A stretch of DNA of 64,000 bases from Neptunitalea chrysea. GTDB lineage: Bacteria; Bacteroidota; Bacteroidia; Flavobacteriales; Flavobacteriaceae. The position numbers and the translations under genes were made by a program. The notes under the pieces are model-generated. The model was not told the DNA's origin. It worked only from the letters and a program-made list of their open reading frames with translations, and made no database searches. The DNA lies in assembly GCF_027924145.1 (NCBI RefSeq), contig NZ_BRVP01000018.1:1-64000 (forward strand). Reading direction: 5' to 3'. This document shows, piece after piece, positions 19,150 through 29,400 of the stretch (within the stretch, counting starts at the first letter, position 1; each line of letters starts with the position of its first letter).

Positions 19150-20418
19150 TTAGAATACTGTATACCCAACCATTAAGGTTAACGAGTTATAATTAGACCC
19201 TACACCAGCATAATCAACAAATAAGTTTCTATCAAACAAGTAGCGTACACTTACGGTATATTTATCATATTTAAAACCGGTACCTACTGTATAACTTAAA
19301 CTAGGTTTAATATCTAATTCTTCATAAACTTCCCCGTTACTTCTTTTTAAAACAAAGCTACTACCAAATTGAAAATCAAATGAAACGGCAGCATCAATAA
19401 ATACTTTAGATTTAGAATTACCTCTTTTGTCTAAATACAGATAATATCTTGCACCTAAAGGTACTTCTAACGATTTGTAATCTATATCTGCATTTAACAA
19501 ACCACCAGATACAAAACTAATATTTTTAGTATTAGTAGTAGTGCTTTTGTAGCTATTATACATTAACTCTGCAGTTAAGGCTACTTTATTTCTATGAAAA
19601 GGTAATACAAACTCCCCCTCTACCCCTACTCTTGGGGCAATCTCACTATCAAAGTCAATACCATAACTAGGATTTGAAAAACTAAGACTACTACTTTGGG
19701 CACCAAGTTTTACATTAAGGTTTACACTTTTACCTTTTTTCTTCTTTTTATTACTTGTAACTCTATTACCACTTTTACATCTATTGTAAGCATTAAAAAA
19801 GTTTATTAGGGACTTCTCTTTATAATCTGTTTTTTTAATAAGGGCTAAATTATTACCGCATTTTAAATTGACATACAATTGTTTTCTAAACTCGTTATTT
19901 TCAGCAATTTTATCATTATATTTCTTAATCATTTGAGAGTTATCATCTTTTTCTTGATCAAGATACTTCTTATAAACAAGTAATTTTATAGGAGCTGAAC
20001 CTACATTGTATAAATACGATTTAGGCACATATTTATCTTTATATAGATACAAGTTAGCTTCGCCTTCTACCAAAAATTTTAAAAACGCTGTAATTGTTTT
20101 ATACTTAGGTTCTTTATTTTCGTTTAAATTTTTAAGAATTGTACTAGAAGTATCAATAGCTACGGTTGCTCTCTGGTATTTTACTCGGTTATATACACCA
20201 AACTCTTTTACATTGTCTATACCAATAGTTTTGGTATCACCTTTTAACGAACCTCTATAATTAAAATCAACCGGATTGTTATTCCACTCAACATATTTAA
20301 TAAAGCATTCTACTTTTTCATCAGAATTGGTAATATAATACCCTTTTTCATAATTAATTTGGGCATTAACAACAGTTACCGAAACTATTAATGCTAATAG
20401 TAAAAATAATTTTTTCAT
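19150..20418 (-). CDS. PorT-like outer-membrane beta-barrel protein
   Basis: The 422-residue product has a signal peptide (MKKLFLLLALIVSVTVVNAQ). The N-terminal half (KGYYITNSDEKVECFIKYVEWN, then KTIGIDNVKEFGVY) belongs to a common Bacteroidota family of surface proteins. A lysine-rich linker (TSNKKKKKGKS) then leads into a C-terminal PorT-type barrel with RYYLYLDKRG and a final strand LTLMVGYTVF. It sits in the outer membrane; its role is unknown. Confidence 0.8.
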   Translation of the reverse strand: MKKLFLLLALIVSVTVVNAQINYEKGYYITNSDEKVECFIKYVEWNNNPVDFNYRGSLKGDTKTIGIDNVKEFGVYNRVKYQRATVAIDTSSTILKNLNENKEPKYKTITAFLKFLVEGEANLYLYKDKYVPKSYLYNVGSAPIKLLVYKKYLDQEKDDNSQMIKKYNDKIAENNEFRKQLYVNLKCGNNLALIKKTDYKEKSLINFFNAYNRCKSGNRVTSNKKKKKGKSVNLNVKLGAQSSSLSFSNPSYGIDFDSEIAPRVGVEGEFVLPFHRNKVALTAELMYNSYKSTTTNTKNISFVSGGLLNADIDYKSLEVPLGARYYLYLDKRGNSKSKVFIDAAVSFDFQFGSSFVLKRSNGEVYEELDIKPSLSYTVGTGFKYDKYTVSVRYLFDRNLFVDYAGVGSNYNSLTLMVGYTVF

Positions 20419-20526
20419 TTATTTCATTTATTTATTATGGTTATTAAACACTGTTAAAATAGCACTTTTATACTAAAAAAAATTTTTCACTTACATATTC
20501 AAGAAAAATATGTAATCCAAAATATA

Positions 20527-21336
20527 TTATTCAGTATGAGATAATTCCTTACGGTCTTTAGCAGAAGCATCCTCTGATTTTCCATATTTCCAGTAAGAAA
20601 AAGCATACCAATTTTTACGTTCTAAGCCAGATACTTTTCTAAGCTTTTCTTGCAATTGTTTAACCACAGTAAACTCTGCCGCAGCATAAACAAACGTATT
20701 GGCATCTATTACTGCAGTAGCAAAAGCATCTAGTATATTAGTTGTTGTTCCCGGATTTGAATTTATTAACCAGTTTAAGGTAACCCCATTTGGCTTGGTT
20801 AATGGCAACATATCTTCTTTACTATACACCTCTAATAGAACTGTACCAATAGCATCTTCTGGTAACTTTTCCAATAAAACACTAATTACAGGTACAGCGG
20901 TATGGTCGCCTACTAAAACATATTTCTCTGCGGGTAAAAATAATGGTTTACTTTTAGCTTTCATTAATACTCCCAGTTCATCTCCCTTCTCTGCATGTAT
21001 TGCCCAAGAAGATGCCGGTCCGGTTTCTCCGTGCATTACAAAGTCTATAGCCATTTCGCCTTTTTCTAAATCTAACGAGCGTAAAGTATAGGTACGTACC
21101 CAGAAATCATCACTATTAAGTCTGCCACCTCCCTTTTGTTCAGGTAACTCCAGTTTCTTGGTTTTATCTTTAGGTATTAAAATTTTATTATTGTCGCCTA
21201 CATTCGCCTCTGTAAAATTTTTTAAATCTGCTCCTTCTAACACAACACGTATATAATGTGGCGTACTATATTCTTTATACTTTACAGTAAGTACACCTCT
21301 CATAAATTGTGGTTTCTGCATCATCTTAGTTTCCAT
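20527..21336 (-). CDS. Siderophore-interacting FAD-binding reductase
   Basis: The 269-residue protein has the ferredoxin-reductase-like fold of siderophore-interacting proteins. RTYTLRSLD is the FAD-contact motif, GPASSWA the phosphate-binding stretch, and DHTAVPVISVLLEKLP begins the NAD(P)-binding half. WYAFSYWKYGK near the C-terminus is also typical. Such proteins reduce ferric siderophores in the cytoplasm to release iron. No siderophore uptake gene is adjacent. Confidence 0.92.
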   Translation of the reverse strand: METKMMQKPQFMRGVLTVKYKEYSTPHYIRVVLEGADLKNFTEANVGDNNKILIPKDKTKKLELPEQKGGGRLNSDDFWVRTYTLRSLDLEKGEMAIDFVMHGETGPASSWAIHAEKGDELGVLMKAKSKPLFLPAEKYVLVGDHTAVPVISVLLEKLPEDAIGTVLLEVYSKEDMLPLTKPNGVTLNWLINSNPGTTTNILDAFATAVIDANTFVYAAAEFTVVKQLQEKLRKVSGLERKNWYAFSYWKYGKSEDASAKDRKELSHTE

Positions 21337-21454
21337 ATACTTTTATTTTTTTACAAAGTTCGTAAAATCTTTTTTGTTGGCATGTTAATTTTACACTTCC
21401 ACTTGGTACATTTACACTATGTACATACCCAACCACTTAACACATCCTATTTAA

Positions 21455-21598
21455 GTACATAAATTTACGACTGACCCCGTTGTAACTCCTAAAGAAACAA
21501 AAACCTTTAACGAGCTTATTTACATTTACCAAGGTAAAGAATGGCTAATAAAAGATGGAGTAACAAGCGAATTTACTGGGGTGTCCTATTTTCAATAA
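21455..21598 (+). pseudogene. C-terminal gene relic
   Basis: One frame stays open from 21455 to TAA at 21596 and encodes sensible protein sequence (TKTFNELIYIYQGKEWLIKD, ending TGVSYFQ), but has no ATG, no ribosome-binding site and a stop directly upstream. It is probably the tail of a lost gene between the siderophore reductase and queD. The family is not recognised. The rest of this 352-bp gap shows nothing else apart from the queD promoter. Confidence 0.4.
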
Positions 21599-21635
21599 TA
21601 AATACCAAAAATAAGTGCGCAAATGTAGTCTGATA

Positions 21636-21667
21636 TTGAATATGCCTGTCAAAAAAATGTACCTTTG
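21636..21667 (+). promoter_or_regulatory. queD promoter (-33 and -7 elements)
   Basis: TTG at 21636-21638 and TACCTTTG at 21660-21667 are 21 bases apart, matching the Bacteroidota sigma-A promoter (TTG, 17-23 bases, TAnnTTTG). The queD ATG is 21 bases downstream. Confidence 0.7.
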
Positions 21668-21688
21668 CGGTTTAAATATTTTTAGACC

Positions 21689-22141
21689 ATGAGCACCATT
21701 AGAATTACCAAACAGTTTAGCTTTGAAACCGGACACGCATTATATGGATATGACGGAAAATGTAAAAATGTACACGGACATAGTTATAAGCTATCGGTAA
21801 CCGTAATTGGTACCCCTATAAGCGATACTACAAATGCAAAATGTGGGATGGTAATTGACTTTGGCGATCTTAAAAAGATTGTAACCGAAGAGATTGTAGA
21901 TGTATTTGATCATGCTACCGTTTTTAATAAAAATACCCCTCATGTAGAGTTAGCAGAGGAACTTGCAAAACGCGGACATAATGTATTATTGGTAGATTAC
22001 CAACCTACCAGCGAAATGATGGTGATTGACTTTGCTAAAAAGATTAAGAGCCGTTTGCCAAAAAATATCAAATTATTTGCATTACGTTTACAAGAAACCG
22101 ATTCGTCTTATGCAGAATGGGTAGCAAGTGATAATGCTTAA
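21689..22141 (+). CDS. queD: 6-carboxy-5,6,7,8-tetrahydropterin synthase
   Basis: QueD makes the pterin precursor of queuosine/preQ0 from dihydroneopterin triphosphate. The zinc histidines (TGHALYGYDGKCKNVHGHSY, with the catalytic cysteine), DFGDLKK, the DHATVFN motif and a C-terminal glutamate (LQETDSSYAEW) are all present. The 150 residues are slightly longer than E. coli QueD, as is common in this phylum. It has a textbook promoter. queC, queE and queF are not in the window. Confidence 0.95.
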   Translation: MSTIRITKQFSFETGHALYGYDGKCKNVHGHSYKLSVTVIGTPISDTTNAKCGMVIDFGDLKKIVTEEIVDVFDHATVFNKNTPHVELAEELAKRGHNVLLVDYQPTSEMMVIDFAKKIKSRLPKNIKLFALRLQETDSSYAEWVASDNA

Positions 22142-22421
22142 TCACTGTCTAGATACCAAAATAACTAAAAAGGTACTTGAAAAATGAAACCAAGCGGAAT
22201 TGTATTAAATATTATTTAGCTTTCTACAGTTGTGTATATTATTAAAATTACAACTCCCGAGGGTGGTGTGTATAACAAGAAGGTATTAAAAAGATAGACT
22301 GCCTAAGAATGATGCAATAATTATAATAATGCAAGTGCCATACCATGTGTAAAGTAGAAATAACTTACATTTATCTCGGATTATTATAAATAAAAAGTAT
22401 ATTTATAGTAGATTACCTACT

Positions 22422-23276
22422 ATGCGACTAACCATTATACTACTCACCCTTTTTGTTACTATAAATGTACAAAGCCAGGCAAATGATTTTGAAGGTGCCG
22501 CTTACAATATTGGTATAGGCTCAGTCTTTAGCTCCATCGGAGCCATTATAAATAAAAAAGAAGACGTAACTCTTGGGGCTACCATTAAAAAAAGTCTATG
22601 GCAAGGGGCTGTTGGCGGGTATATAAACTTTGAAGCTAAAAGACTCCTGCGTAAAAACATTTACAATGATCAATGGTATTACTATTGGGCTGCTAATACC
22701 CTTAACTGTATAGGTTCCTCCATTACCGAAAATGCTGCTTATAACCGTGGCATGTTCGAACAACTCAACTGGCATATTGCTTTTATGCGATTAGAATTTA
22801 AGCTAAAAAACAACCTGAAAGTACACCCTAAATTTATGCTAGTAGAAACGGGTAGCTTTCTTTACAATGCATCTAAATTTAATTTTGAAGCTAAACAGAG
22901 TCTCAAAACAGGACATATGATCTTTTCTGCAGATTATTTAGGACATAACATTTATGCCCTACACAATGCCGGAAACATTCTAGTCATAAAAAGTCAGCTT
23001 ACCGATGAAAGAAACTATGTGCATGAAATTATTCACCGTTATCAGCGTGATAATTACATTGCTTTAAATTCTTATTACACCCCATCTATAAAAAACTGGC
23101 TTAAGAATTATAAATGGGGGCGTTTTTTAAACAATCATACGTATTTAGATTTTCATAACCTTATTATATCTGCGGTGAGCTATTCATTATCTGAAAGTAA
23201 CGACGAGTACTATGATAATATGTTTGAACATGAGGCGGGGTATTATTCTCATACGCTATATTTTTATAACAATTAA
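22422..23276 (+). CDS. Secreted protein with HExxH motif, possible zincin
   Basis: The 284-residue product has a signal peptide ending near VQSQA, then a glycine-rich hydrophobic segment (YNIGIGSVFSSIGAIIN). Residues about 205-209 read HEIIH (in YVHEIIHRYQRDN), the zinc-binding motif of gluzincin/metzincin proteases, and a glutamate-bearing FEHEAGYYS lies near the C-terminus. This may make it a membrane-linked or periplasmic metalloprotease, but a lone HExxH can be coincidental. I do not recognise the family. A small two-TM protein follows 47 bases later. Confidence 0.6.
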   Translation: MRLTIILLTLFVTINVQSQANDFEGAAYNIGIGSVFSSIGAIINKKEDVTLGATIKKSLWQGAVGGYINFEAKRLLRKNIYNDQWYYYWAANTLNCIGSSITENAAYNRGMFEQLNWHIAFMRLEFKLKNNLKVHPKFMLVETGSFLYNASKFNFEAKQSLKTGHMIFSADYLGHNIYALHNAGNILVIKSQLTDERNYVHEIIHRYQRDNYIALNSYYTPSIKNWLKNYKWGRFLNNHTYLDFHNLIISAVSYSLSESNDEYYDNMFEHEAGYYSHTLYFYNN

Positions 23277-23287
23277 TAGCTTTCACC

Positions 23288-23295
23288 TAATTTTG
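23288..23295 (+). promoter_or_regulatory. -7 promoter element
   Basis: TAATTTTG, an exact TAnnTTTG match, lies 28 bases before the ATG of the small membrane protein. Confidence 0.5.
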
Positions 23296-23323
23296 TATAT
23301 TTAAAAGTTAAAAATGGCTGTAT

Positions 23324-23803
23324 ATGAAAACCAAAACAGGTAAATTTTTAATGAAATCGCTATTCGTGACCCCCTTTACTTTTTTGATTCTCCTAATTAA
23401 GAATATGAACCACCCCAATAATTGGTGGATGTCTCTGCTATTTGGAATTCCGTTAGCGCTTGCCATTATGTTATGGCAATTATACTATTATGAAAAATTC
23501 AATTCTGTGAGTCAGACCGATTTATTAGAATCGGTACATCAGCACACACTAGATAATAACGAAGAAACCTGGGAAACTATTAGAGCTAAAATACACAACG
23601 GTTTTGAAAAGTATACAATAGAGGAAGACCATGACGGATATATAGTAATAAACCTGAAACGCTTTTTAATTCCGTCTGTACTTAAAGTTATACGACAAGA
23701 TAATTATATTAAAATTACCATAGAGCGTACCTTTTTTAACTTCATGCCCGACAGTGCTAAAAACTACAAGACGCTAAAAAAGCTACTGCATAAACTAAAT
23801 TAG
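23324..23803 (+). CDS. Two-TM hypothetical protein
   Basis: The 159-residue protein has two membrane helices in its first 65 residues, then a soluble tail that begins with an acidic helix (SVHQHTLDNNEETWETIR) and ends in a basic strand-rich part (VLKVIRQDNYIKITIERTFF). No family is recognised. It has its own promoter motif. Confidence 0.7.
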   Translation: MKTKTGKFLMKSLFVTPFTFLILLIKNMNHPNNWWMSLLFGIPLALAIMLWQLYYYEKFNSVSQTDLLESVHQHTLDNNEETWETIRAKIHNGFEKYTIEEDHDGYIVINLKRFLIPSVLKVIRQDNYIKITIERTFFNFMPDSAKNYKTLKKLLHKLN

Positions 23804-23838
23804 TAATTACTCATTTTTTAAGCGAAATATAGGCAGCT

Positions 23839-23846
23839 TAATTTTG
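23839..23846 (+). promoter_or_regulatory. -7 promoter element of the AraC-type gene
   Basis: TAATTTTG, an exact TAnnTTTG match, lies 16 bases before the ATG at 23863. Confidence 0.5.
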
Positions 23847-23862
23847 TAATTTTACAATTGCT

Positions 23863-24714
23863 ATGAAAAAGACACCCTTAAGAACCATAAAAGAACCCGA
23901 ATATTCTGGTAGTTTTGATATTCGTGATGTGCAGAAGCTACTCCAAAATTCTGAAATGGTTCAGGATCTACATAGGCATAACTTCTTTTTTATTTTGGTT
24001 TTAGAAGTAGGAATTGGGGAACACAGTATAGACTTTGTTTCATACCCCGTTGGTGATTATTCAATATTTTGCATGCGCCCGGGTCAAGTGCATCAACTCA
24101 CTTTAAAAAAAGGAAGCAAGGGGTATCTAATCCGTTTTAATACCGACTTTTACAGTCCTAAAGAAAACTTAGGTCGCAAAATGTTTCTAAAAGCATGCAG
24201 CCATAATCATTGTAAGTTATCATTCAATAGTTTTAAACGTATAAACGCTATCGCATCAAATATTTTTATAGAACATACCGATAAACCCGAGAACCACCAA
24301 AAAGTTATTGAATATTATCTAGATATCTTCTTTATAGAAATGGCCCGCCAACATGCCTATTTAGTTGCAAATAAAAATAATAGCACCAATTATACTCAAG
24401 AACGATTACATGAATTTATGGTCTTATTAGAAACTCACATTTTAACTAAAAAGAAAGTAACAGACTATGCAGAAATGCTTCATTTAACCTCATATCAATT
24501 AAATACCATTACTAAAAACACCTTAGGCAAAACGTGCTCTACTATTATTAATGACCAAATTATTTTGGAAGCCAAACGAAATCTATTAGCTACCACAAAT
24601 CAGGTTAATACAATAGCCTACCAACTGGGTTATGAAGATACTTCTTATTTTATTCGGTTCTTTAAAAAACATACAGGATACACCCCTGAAACATTTCGTC
24701 AAAATTTTAAATAA
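23863..24714 (+). CDS. AraC-family transcription regulator
   Basis: The 283-residue protein has an N-terminal cupin-like sensor (DLHRHNFFFILVLEVG; FCMRPGQVHQLTL) and a C-terminal double helix-turn-helix. The second helix-turn-helix is classical (NTIAYQLGYEDTSYFIRFFK, then HTGYTPETFR). It is directly upstream of the flavoprotein/methyltransferase pair, in the same direction, and may control it: an 8-bp inverted repeat lies at the next promoter. The ligand is unknown. Confidence 0.92.
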   Translation: MKKTPLRTIKEPEYSGSFDIRDVQKLLQNSEMVQDLHRHNFFFILVLEVGIGEHSIDFVSYPVGDYSIFCMRPGQVHQLTLKKGSKGYLIRFNTDFYSPKENLGRKMFLKACSHNHCKLSFNSFKRINAIASNIFIEHTDKPENHQKVIEYYLDIFFIEMARQHAYLVANKNNSTNYTQERLHEFMVLLETHILTKKKVTDYAEMLHLTSYQLNTITKNTLGKTCSTIINDQIILEAKRNLLATTNQVNTIAYQLGYEDTSYFIRFFKKHTGYTPETFRQNFK

Positions 24715-24763
24715 GTCCTGTTTAATTTTAAAGTTGTCCTATATCTTTCATATAAGCTTCTGC

Positions 24764-24793
24764 TACTTTTGATACACTAATATTTGTATCAAA
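24764..24793 (+). promoter_or_regulatory. Promoter and operator-like inverted repeat of the flavoprotein gene
   Basis: TACTTTTG (24764-24771) is a -7 match. Overlapping its end, TTTGATAC (24768-24775) and GTATCAAA (24786-24793) form an 8-bp perfect inverted repeat spaced by ten bases, running up to the ATG at 24793. This is the shape of a repressor site. Confidence 0.5.
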
Positions 24794-25701
24794 TGAAAAG
24801 TAATAACAGTTACGATGTACTAATTATAGGAGGTAGCTATGCCGGACTTTCCGCTGCAATGTCATTAGGTAGAGCATTAAGAAACGTTTTAGTAATAGAC
24901 GGTGGTAAACCATGTAACAGGCAAACACCATACTCACATAATTTTTTAACCCATGATGGGAAAACACCTGCTGAGATAGCAAAACTTGCGAAAACTCAAG
25001 TGAGTGCCTACCCTACCATATCATTTACTAACGCTATTGCTATTAACGGAAAAAAAACAGCAGTTGGTTTTGAAATTGAACTGGCATCGGGTAAAATTGT
25101 AAACGGACAAAAGCTTATTTTTTCTACAGGAATAAAAGATGTATTACCAGAAATAAAAGGAATACAAGAATGCTGGGGAATCTCTGTCTTACATTGCCCC
25201 TATTGTCATGGTTATGAGGTACGCAATATGCCTACCGGAATTTTAGGAGATGGAGATTATGCGTATGAGTTTGCTAGATTTTTAACTAATTGGACACGTG
25301 AAATTACGATATATACCAATGGGAAGACCACGTTAAAAGAAGATCAACTGCACGTACTGCAACAGCACAAAATAACCATTGAAGAGAATAAAATTGAAGC
25401 ATTACTACACGAACAAGGACAATTAAAAGCCCTTCTATTTAAAGACGGAACTGAAAGCAGTTTACACGTTCTATATACGCATGCTCCTTTTGAGCAACAT
25501 TGTAGTATACCACAACAATTAGGATGCACGCTTACCGAGCAAGGATATATAGAGGTTGATGAAATGCAACGTACCACTATAGCCAACGTTTACGCTTGCG
25601 GTGATAACTGCTCACCCAAAAGAACAGTAGCCAATGCCGTAGCATCTGGTGGAATTGCAGGAATGTTACTGAATAAGGAATTTGTTTTTGAAAACCTTTA
25701 A
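24793..25701 (+). CDS. Thioredoxin-reductase-like NAD(P)/FAD oxidoreductase
   Basis: The roughly 302-residue protein has a dinucleotide-binding GGSYAGLSAAMSLGRA near the N-terminus, an FAD-binding end (ANVYACGDNCSP) and a redox-active CPYC in LHCPYCHGYEVR instead of the CATC of thioredoxin reductase. CPYC with a following HGYE is typical of the group of disulfide-dependent flavoproteins that includes bacillithiol disulfide reductase-like and HcbA-type enzymes. I start at ATG 24793 because the TTG nine bases upstream lies within the inverted repeat. The methyltransferase follows seven bases after the stop. Confidence 0.9.
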   Translation: MKSNNSYDVLIIGGSYAGLSAAMSLGRALRNVLVIDGGKPCNRQTPYSHNFLTHDGKTPAEIAKLAKTQVSAYPTISFTNAIAINGKKTAVGFEIELASGKIVNGQKLIFSTGIKDVLPEIKGIQECWGISVLHCPYCHGYEVRNMPTGILGDGDYAYEFARFLTNWTREITIYTNGKTTLKEDQLHVLQQHKITIEENKIEALLHEQGQLKALLFKDGTESSLHVLYTHAPFEQHCSIPQQLGCTLTEQGYIEVDEMQRTTIANVYACGDNCSPKRTVANAVASGGIAGMLLNKEFVFENL

Positions 25702-25708
25702 AATAGAA

Positions 25709-26332
25709 ATGATGAATGATTGGTTAAAAAGATGGGAAACCCGATACAAACAACCCGAATATGCTTATGGTGTACTACCTAATAAGTACTTGGAAAAACA
25801 ACTTACGATAGTAGGTAAAGGACGTATTTTATTTGCTGCGGAAGGGGAGGGTAGAAATGCCGTGTATGCTGCAACTAAGGGCTATAAGGTTTCGTGTTTT
25901 GATATTAGTACTGAGGGAAAAAACAAGGCATTGCAACTTGCTAAAAACAACCAAGTACAAATAGAGTACAAGGTAGGAGAATTACCCGATTTGAATTTTG
26001 AGCCCGAATCTTTTGATGCCATAGTGCTTATTTATGCACATTTTCCTGTACAACTAAAATCACAATATCATAAACTACTACACACCTATTTAAAAAAAGG
26101 AGGGATTGTCATTTTTGAAGCATTTAGCAAAGCACATGTAACATACAAAAAACAAAATCCTACTATTGGAGGACCTTCAGATGAAGAATCTTTATTCTCA
26201 ATAGCGGAAATACAATCGGATTTTTTTAACTATGAAATTATGGAGCTAAAAGAAACCACTGTAGATCTTAATGAAGGAAGGTATCATAAAGGTAAAGGAA
26301 GTATTATACGCTTTTTAGGCAGAAAACTATAA
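25709..26332 (+). CDS. Class I SAM-dependent methyltransferase (TehB-like)
   Basis: The roughly 207-residue protein has the SAM-binding motif I (ILFAAEGEGRNAVYAATKGY) and the acidic end of strand 2 (VSCFDIS), followed by FDAIVLIYAHFPV. The order fits TehB/thiopurine-type small-molecule methyltransferases. Together with the flavoprotein and AraC regulator it may detoxify a thiol-reactive or chalcogen compound, but that is inference from context. ATG at 25709 is preferred over a TTG that lies within the previous gene. Confidence 0.88.
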   Translation: MMNDWLKRWETRYKQPEYAYGVLPNKYLEKQLTIVGKGRILFAAEGEGRNAVYAATKGYKVSCFDISTEGKNKALQLAKNNQVQIEYKVGELPDLNFEPESFDAIVLIYAHFPVQLKSQYHKLLHTYLKKGGIVIFEAFSKAHVTYKKQNPTIGGPSDEESLFSIAEIQSDFFNYEIMELKETTVDLNEGRYHKGKGSIIRFLGRKL

Positions 26333-26389
26333 ACTAAACTATTTCGAGATAAGTCTCGGAGTATTTAATCTCAATTATTAAGTAAATAG
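26332..26389 (+). repeat. Dispersed repeat, copy C (full)
   Basis: This is a full copy. The left palindrome is CGAGATAAGTCTCG, then GAGTATTTAAT, then the second, near-palindromic arm CTCAATTATTAAG, then TAAA. It begins at the methyltransferase stop codon. Confidence 0.8.
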
Positions 26390-26390
26390 A

Positions 26391-26422
26391 GAAAACAGCA
26401 GAGAGTTATCCCTGCTGTTTTT
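26391..26422. terminator. Bidirectional terminator
   Basis: The stem AAAACAGCAG / CTGCTGTTTT separates the plus-strand methyltransferase from the minus-strand pectate lyase. Confidence 0.8.
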
Positions 26423-26430
26423 AAGTATTA

Positions 26431-29400
26431 TTAAAACTTCACGAGTTGATGTGTTGAAGTTCCTTCTTCTGTAAACACTTTTACAAAGTAATGTCCTTTT
26501 TGTAAAGCGTTTAAAGAGATGTTAGAAAATGCTTCGGTTACTACCAATACTTGTTGCCCTGTTACATTGTAGAGTACTACTCTTTCAATACTAATAGATG
26601 ACAATATAGCAATAGTAGTACGCGCCGGGTTAGGGTACAGCTTAATAGTACTGTCCAACGTATTCTTAGAAAGTAGTTCTTTCCCGCCTGAATTCATTTG
26701 CCTGGCTGAGGAACAACTTGCAGCACTTACACCATTTCCGGTAATTTCAAGATAATCAATATTACCCAACCCTCCCGATGAAGTTGCCTCTAATACAATA
26801 TCGTTAGTGCCAGAGGTTAAAGTAACCGTTGTAGATACAGTACTCCAGGTTGTCCAATTGGTAGTTGCCGGAAAACTAAGGCTACTAACAGCTGTAGCAT
26901 TGTTAACTACAATATTTGCAGGTCGGTCTGTTCCACCACCATTGGCATAGCCAATAACCAGGGTGGCACTTCCACCTGATGCAGTAACGCTATAACTAAT
27001 ACTGTTTCCACTAGCATTGTCGGTATTCGCAAATCCGGTGCCGGTATAACCTGAGTTATTATTATCAACAGAGCCATCTACACTACAAAATCCGCTAGCG
27101 TTTTCTTGTATGGTAATCGTAGTACTAGTGGTTGGTATTTCGCTAAACGTGGCAGTAATAGATTTATCAGCATCCATTGTTATAGTAGTAGGATTACCCG
27201 TGTAACCACCACTCCATCCATCAAATTGCCAACCAGTATTAGGTGTTGCCGTGAGGGATACCGAAGTCCCTTCGTCATACGTTCCACTAGAAGGAGATAC
27301 CGATCCCTGCCCTGTAACAGCAGTAGTAAGATTATATGTTGTGGTGGTAGTACCGGCATATTCCAAACTCATATAGTAAAGGTTGGCTACATCGCCTTTA
27401 GTAAGGGTATGACTACCAGATGAAACAGTCGTAGTAATAATTCCAGATGCAGCAGCATAATTAGTTCCATCAATTTTAAAGTTACCGGTAAAAGTGTCAT
27501 TAAATACAAGTGTTAATGTCCCTTCTTGAGATGCCGTAAAATTAACGCTCGTACTCGATTCAATTTTCATGCACTGCGTTAAGGTTAACCCTCCGTAATA
27601 AACAGTACCTTTAGAGGTAGACAGACTTCCGGAAATAGTATAGAAACTACTACTAGTTCCCGATTCGGTAAAATTATGAATTTCATCTCCTCCGGTACCT
27701 CCTCCTCCATCTTGGGTAAAAACAGCAGTCACTGCTTTATCGTCATCCATGTATACCGTGGTAGTTGTGCTGGTACCGCTGGCATCTCCGCTCCAGTTAC
27801 TAAAAGACCATCCACTTGCTGGGGTAGCTGTTAAAGTGGCTGTAGTACCATCATCATAGGTACCTCCTCCGCTCACCGTACCAGAGCCAGAAACCGTAAC
27901 TGTTAGGGTATAATCTCCTCCCGGATTTACCACAACTCCACCATCACCTTGAACGCCCACTAAACTTGTCTGATAGTTTAATAAGGCCGATTTTAGAGCT
28001 GTATTAACATCAGAATCGGTATCATCTACACTATTATTAAATGTCCAGGTAAAGTCACCGCCATCCATACGTCCTGCATATTGCATTACAGTAGTACGTG
28101 CATTGGCAGGTGTTTGGGCAGTATACGTGTACATTACAGAAGAGGTATTAAAATTGTTATGGCTGTTGCCTCCGTAAGAAGAAGTTACAGAACTAGGCAT
28201 GTTATCAGTAGGATTGGTAACCACGTAAGCATCAAAGTCAACTGTAGAATTTGTATAGTTGGTATCTCCATATGCAACAAATCGATGTTCACCAATCATG
28301 TAGTTATTCGCTGCTTTAATACTACCACCGTCTTCACTTGAAAAAGTGGCATTATCGGTATCATTAGCTTGCGTACTATCATCATAAATATCAGATCCTT
28401 GCATAGAGGTAAGCATAGGAAACTTACAATTTCTAAAGTAGTTGCTTTCTACAAATAATGAAGAACCCTTTGTAGAACCCGCCCCATATTTAGCATTCCC
28501 ATCGTAGTAATTATTGTAAATATGAGCAGAGTAGAAACGTACTCTTGGATGTCTGGAATCGGAATGGTCATACCAGTTGTGGTGATAAGTAATATAAAGT
28601 CCGGTAGTAGTACCTTCGCTTAATCCAAGTAAGTTCGCTTTCCCTGAATCCCAAAAGTGATTATAAGAAAAGGTAACATAGGTAGATTTTTTACAATCTA
28701 ATGCTCCGTCTCCTTTCGCCTGATCGGAGTCACCACCTGCATCTCCGTAAAAGAAATCACAATTATGTACCCAAATATAATCGTTGTTTTGTTGCAGACC
28801 AATATTATCGCCTTCACCACTGTTACAATTCATTAAGCCAATGTTTCTAATTTCAATATTAGTTGCATTTTTAATACGTATGCCCCAACCATCTGCAGTA
28901 GCATCGTCACCAATACCTTCTAAAGTAATATGGCTGCTTGCATTCTTATCGTTTTCAACCACAATATCACCGTTCGACATGTATGAGAAATCCGTTATTT
29001 GTCCAATGAACCTAACAATGAGAGGACGATTGTCATCTCCTTTTTTAAAGCCCTCCAGAATTTCCTGCAAACCAACACACGGATTGGAGTTAGCGCCTGT
29101 AACATTTAAGCTAATGACGTCTTTGGTATTTTCTGTAATGTATAGAATAACTGCTCCACTCATAGGAGTACCATCAAGATTATAAGCTCCCGGTATTCTA
29201 CTATTATTGAATGAAAATCCGGTTCGGTCATGGGCTGTCACCGTAATAGAAGAAGTAGTTGCAGAAGTGCCTTCAGTACCTGAGGTAACAGGTGCTACCG
29301 TAATGGTATAGGTTCCGGCCTGTAACCCAGGAATATCCACTCTATAATAAGTACCATAACTTCGTATTAGTTGGTCATCAACAGGTTCATTAGTGTATCC

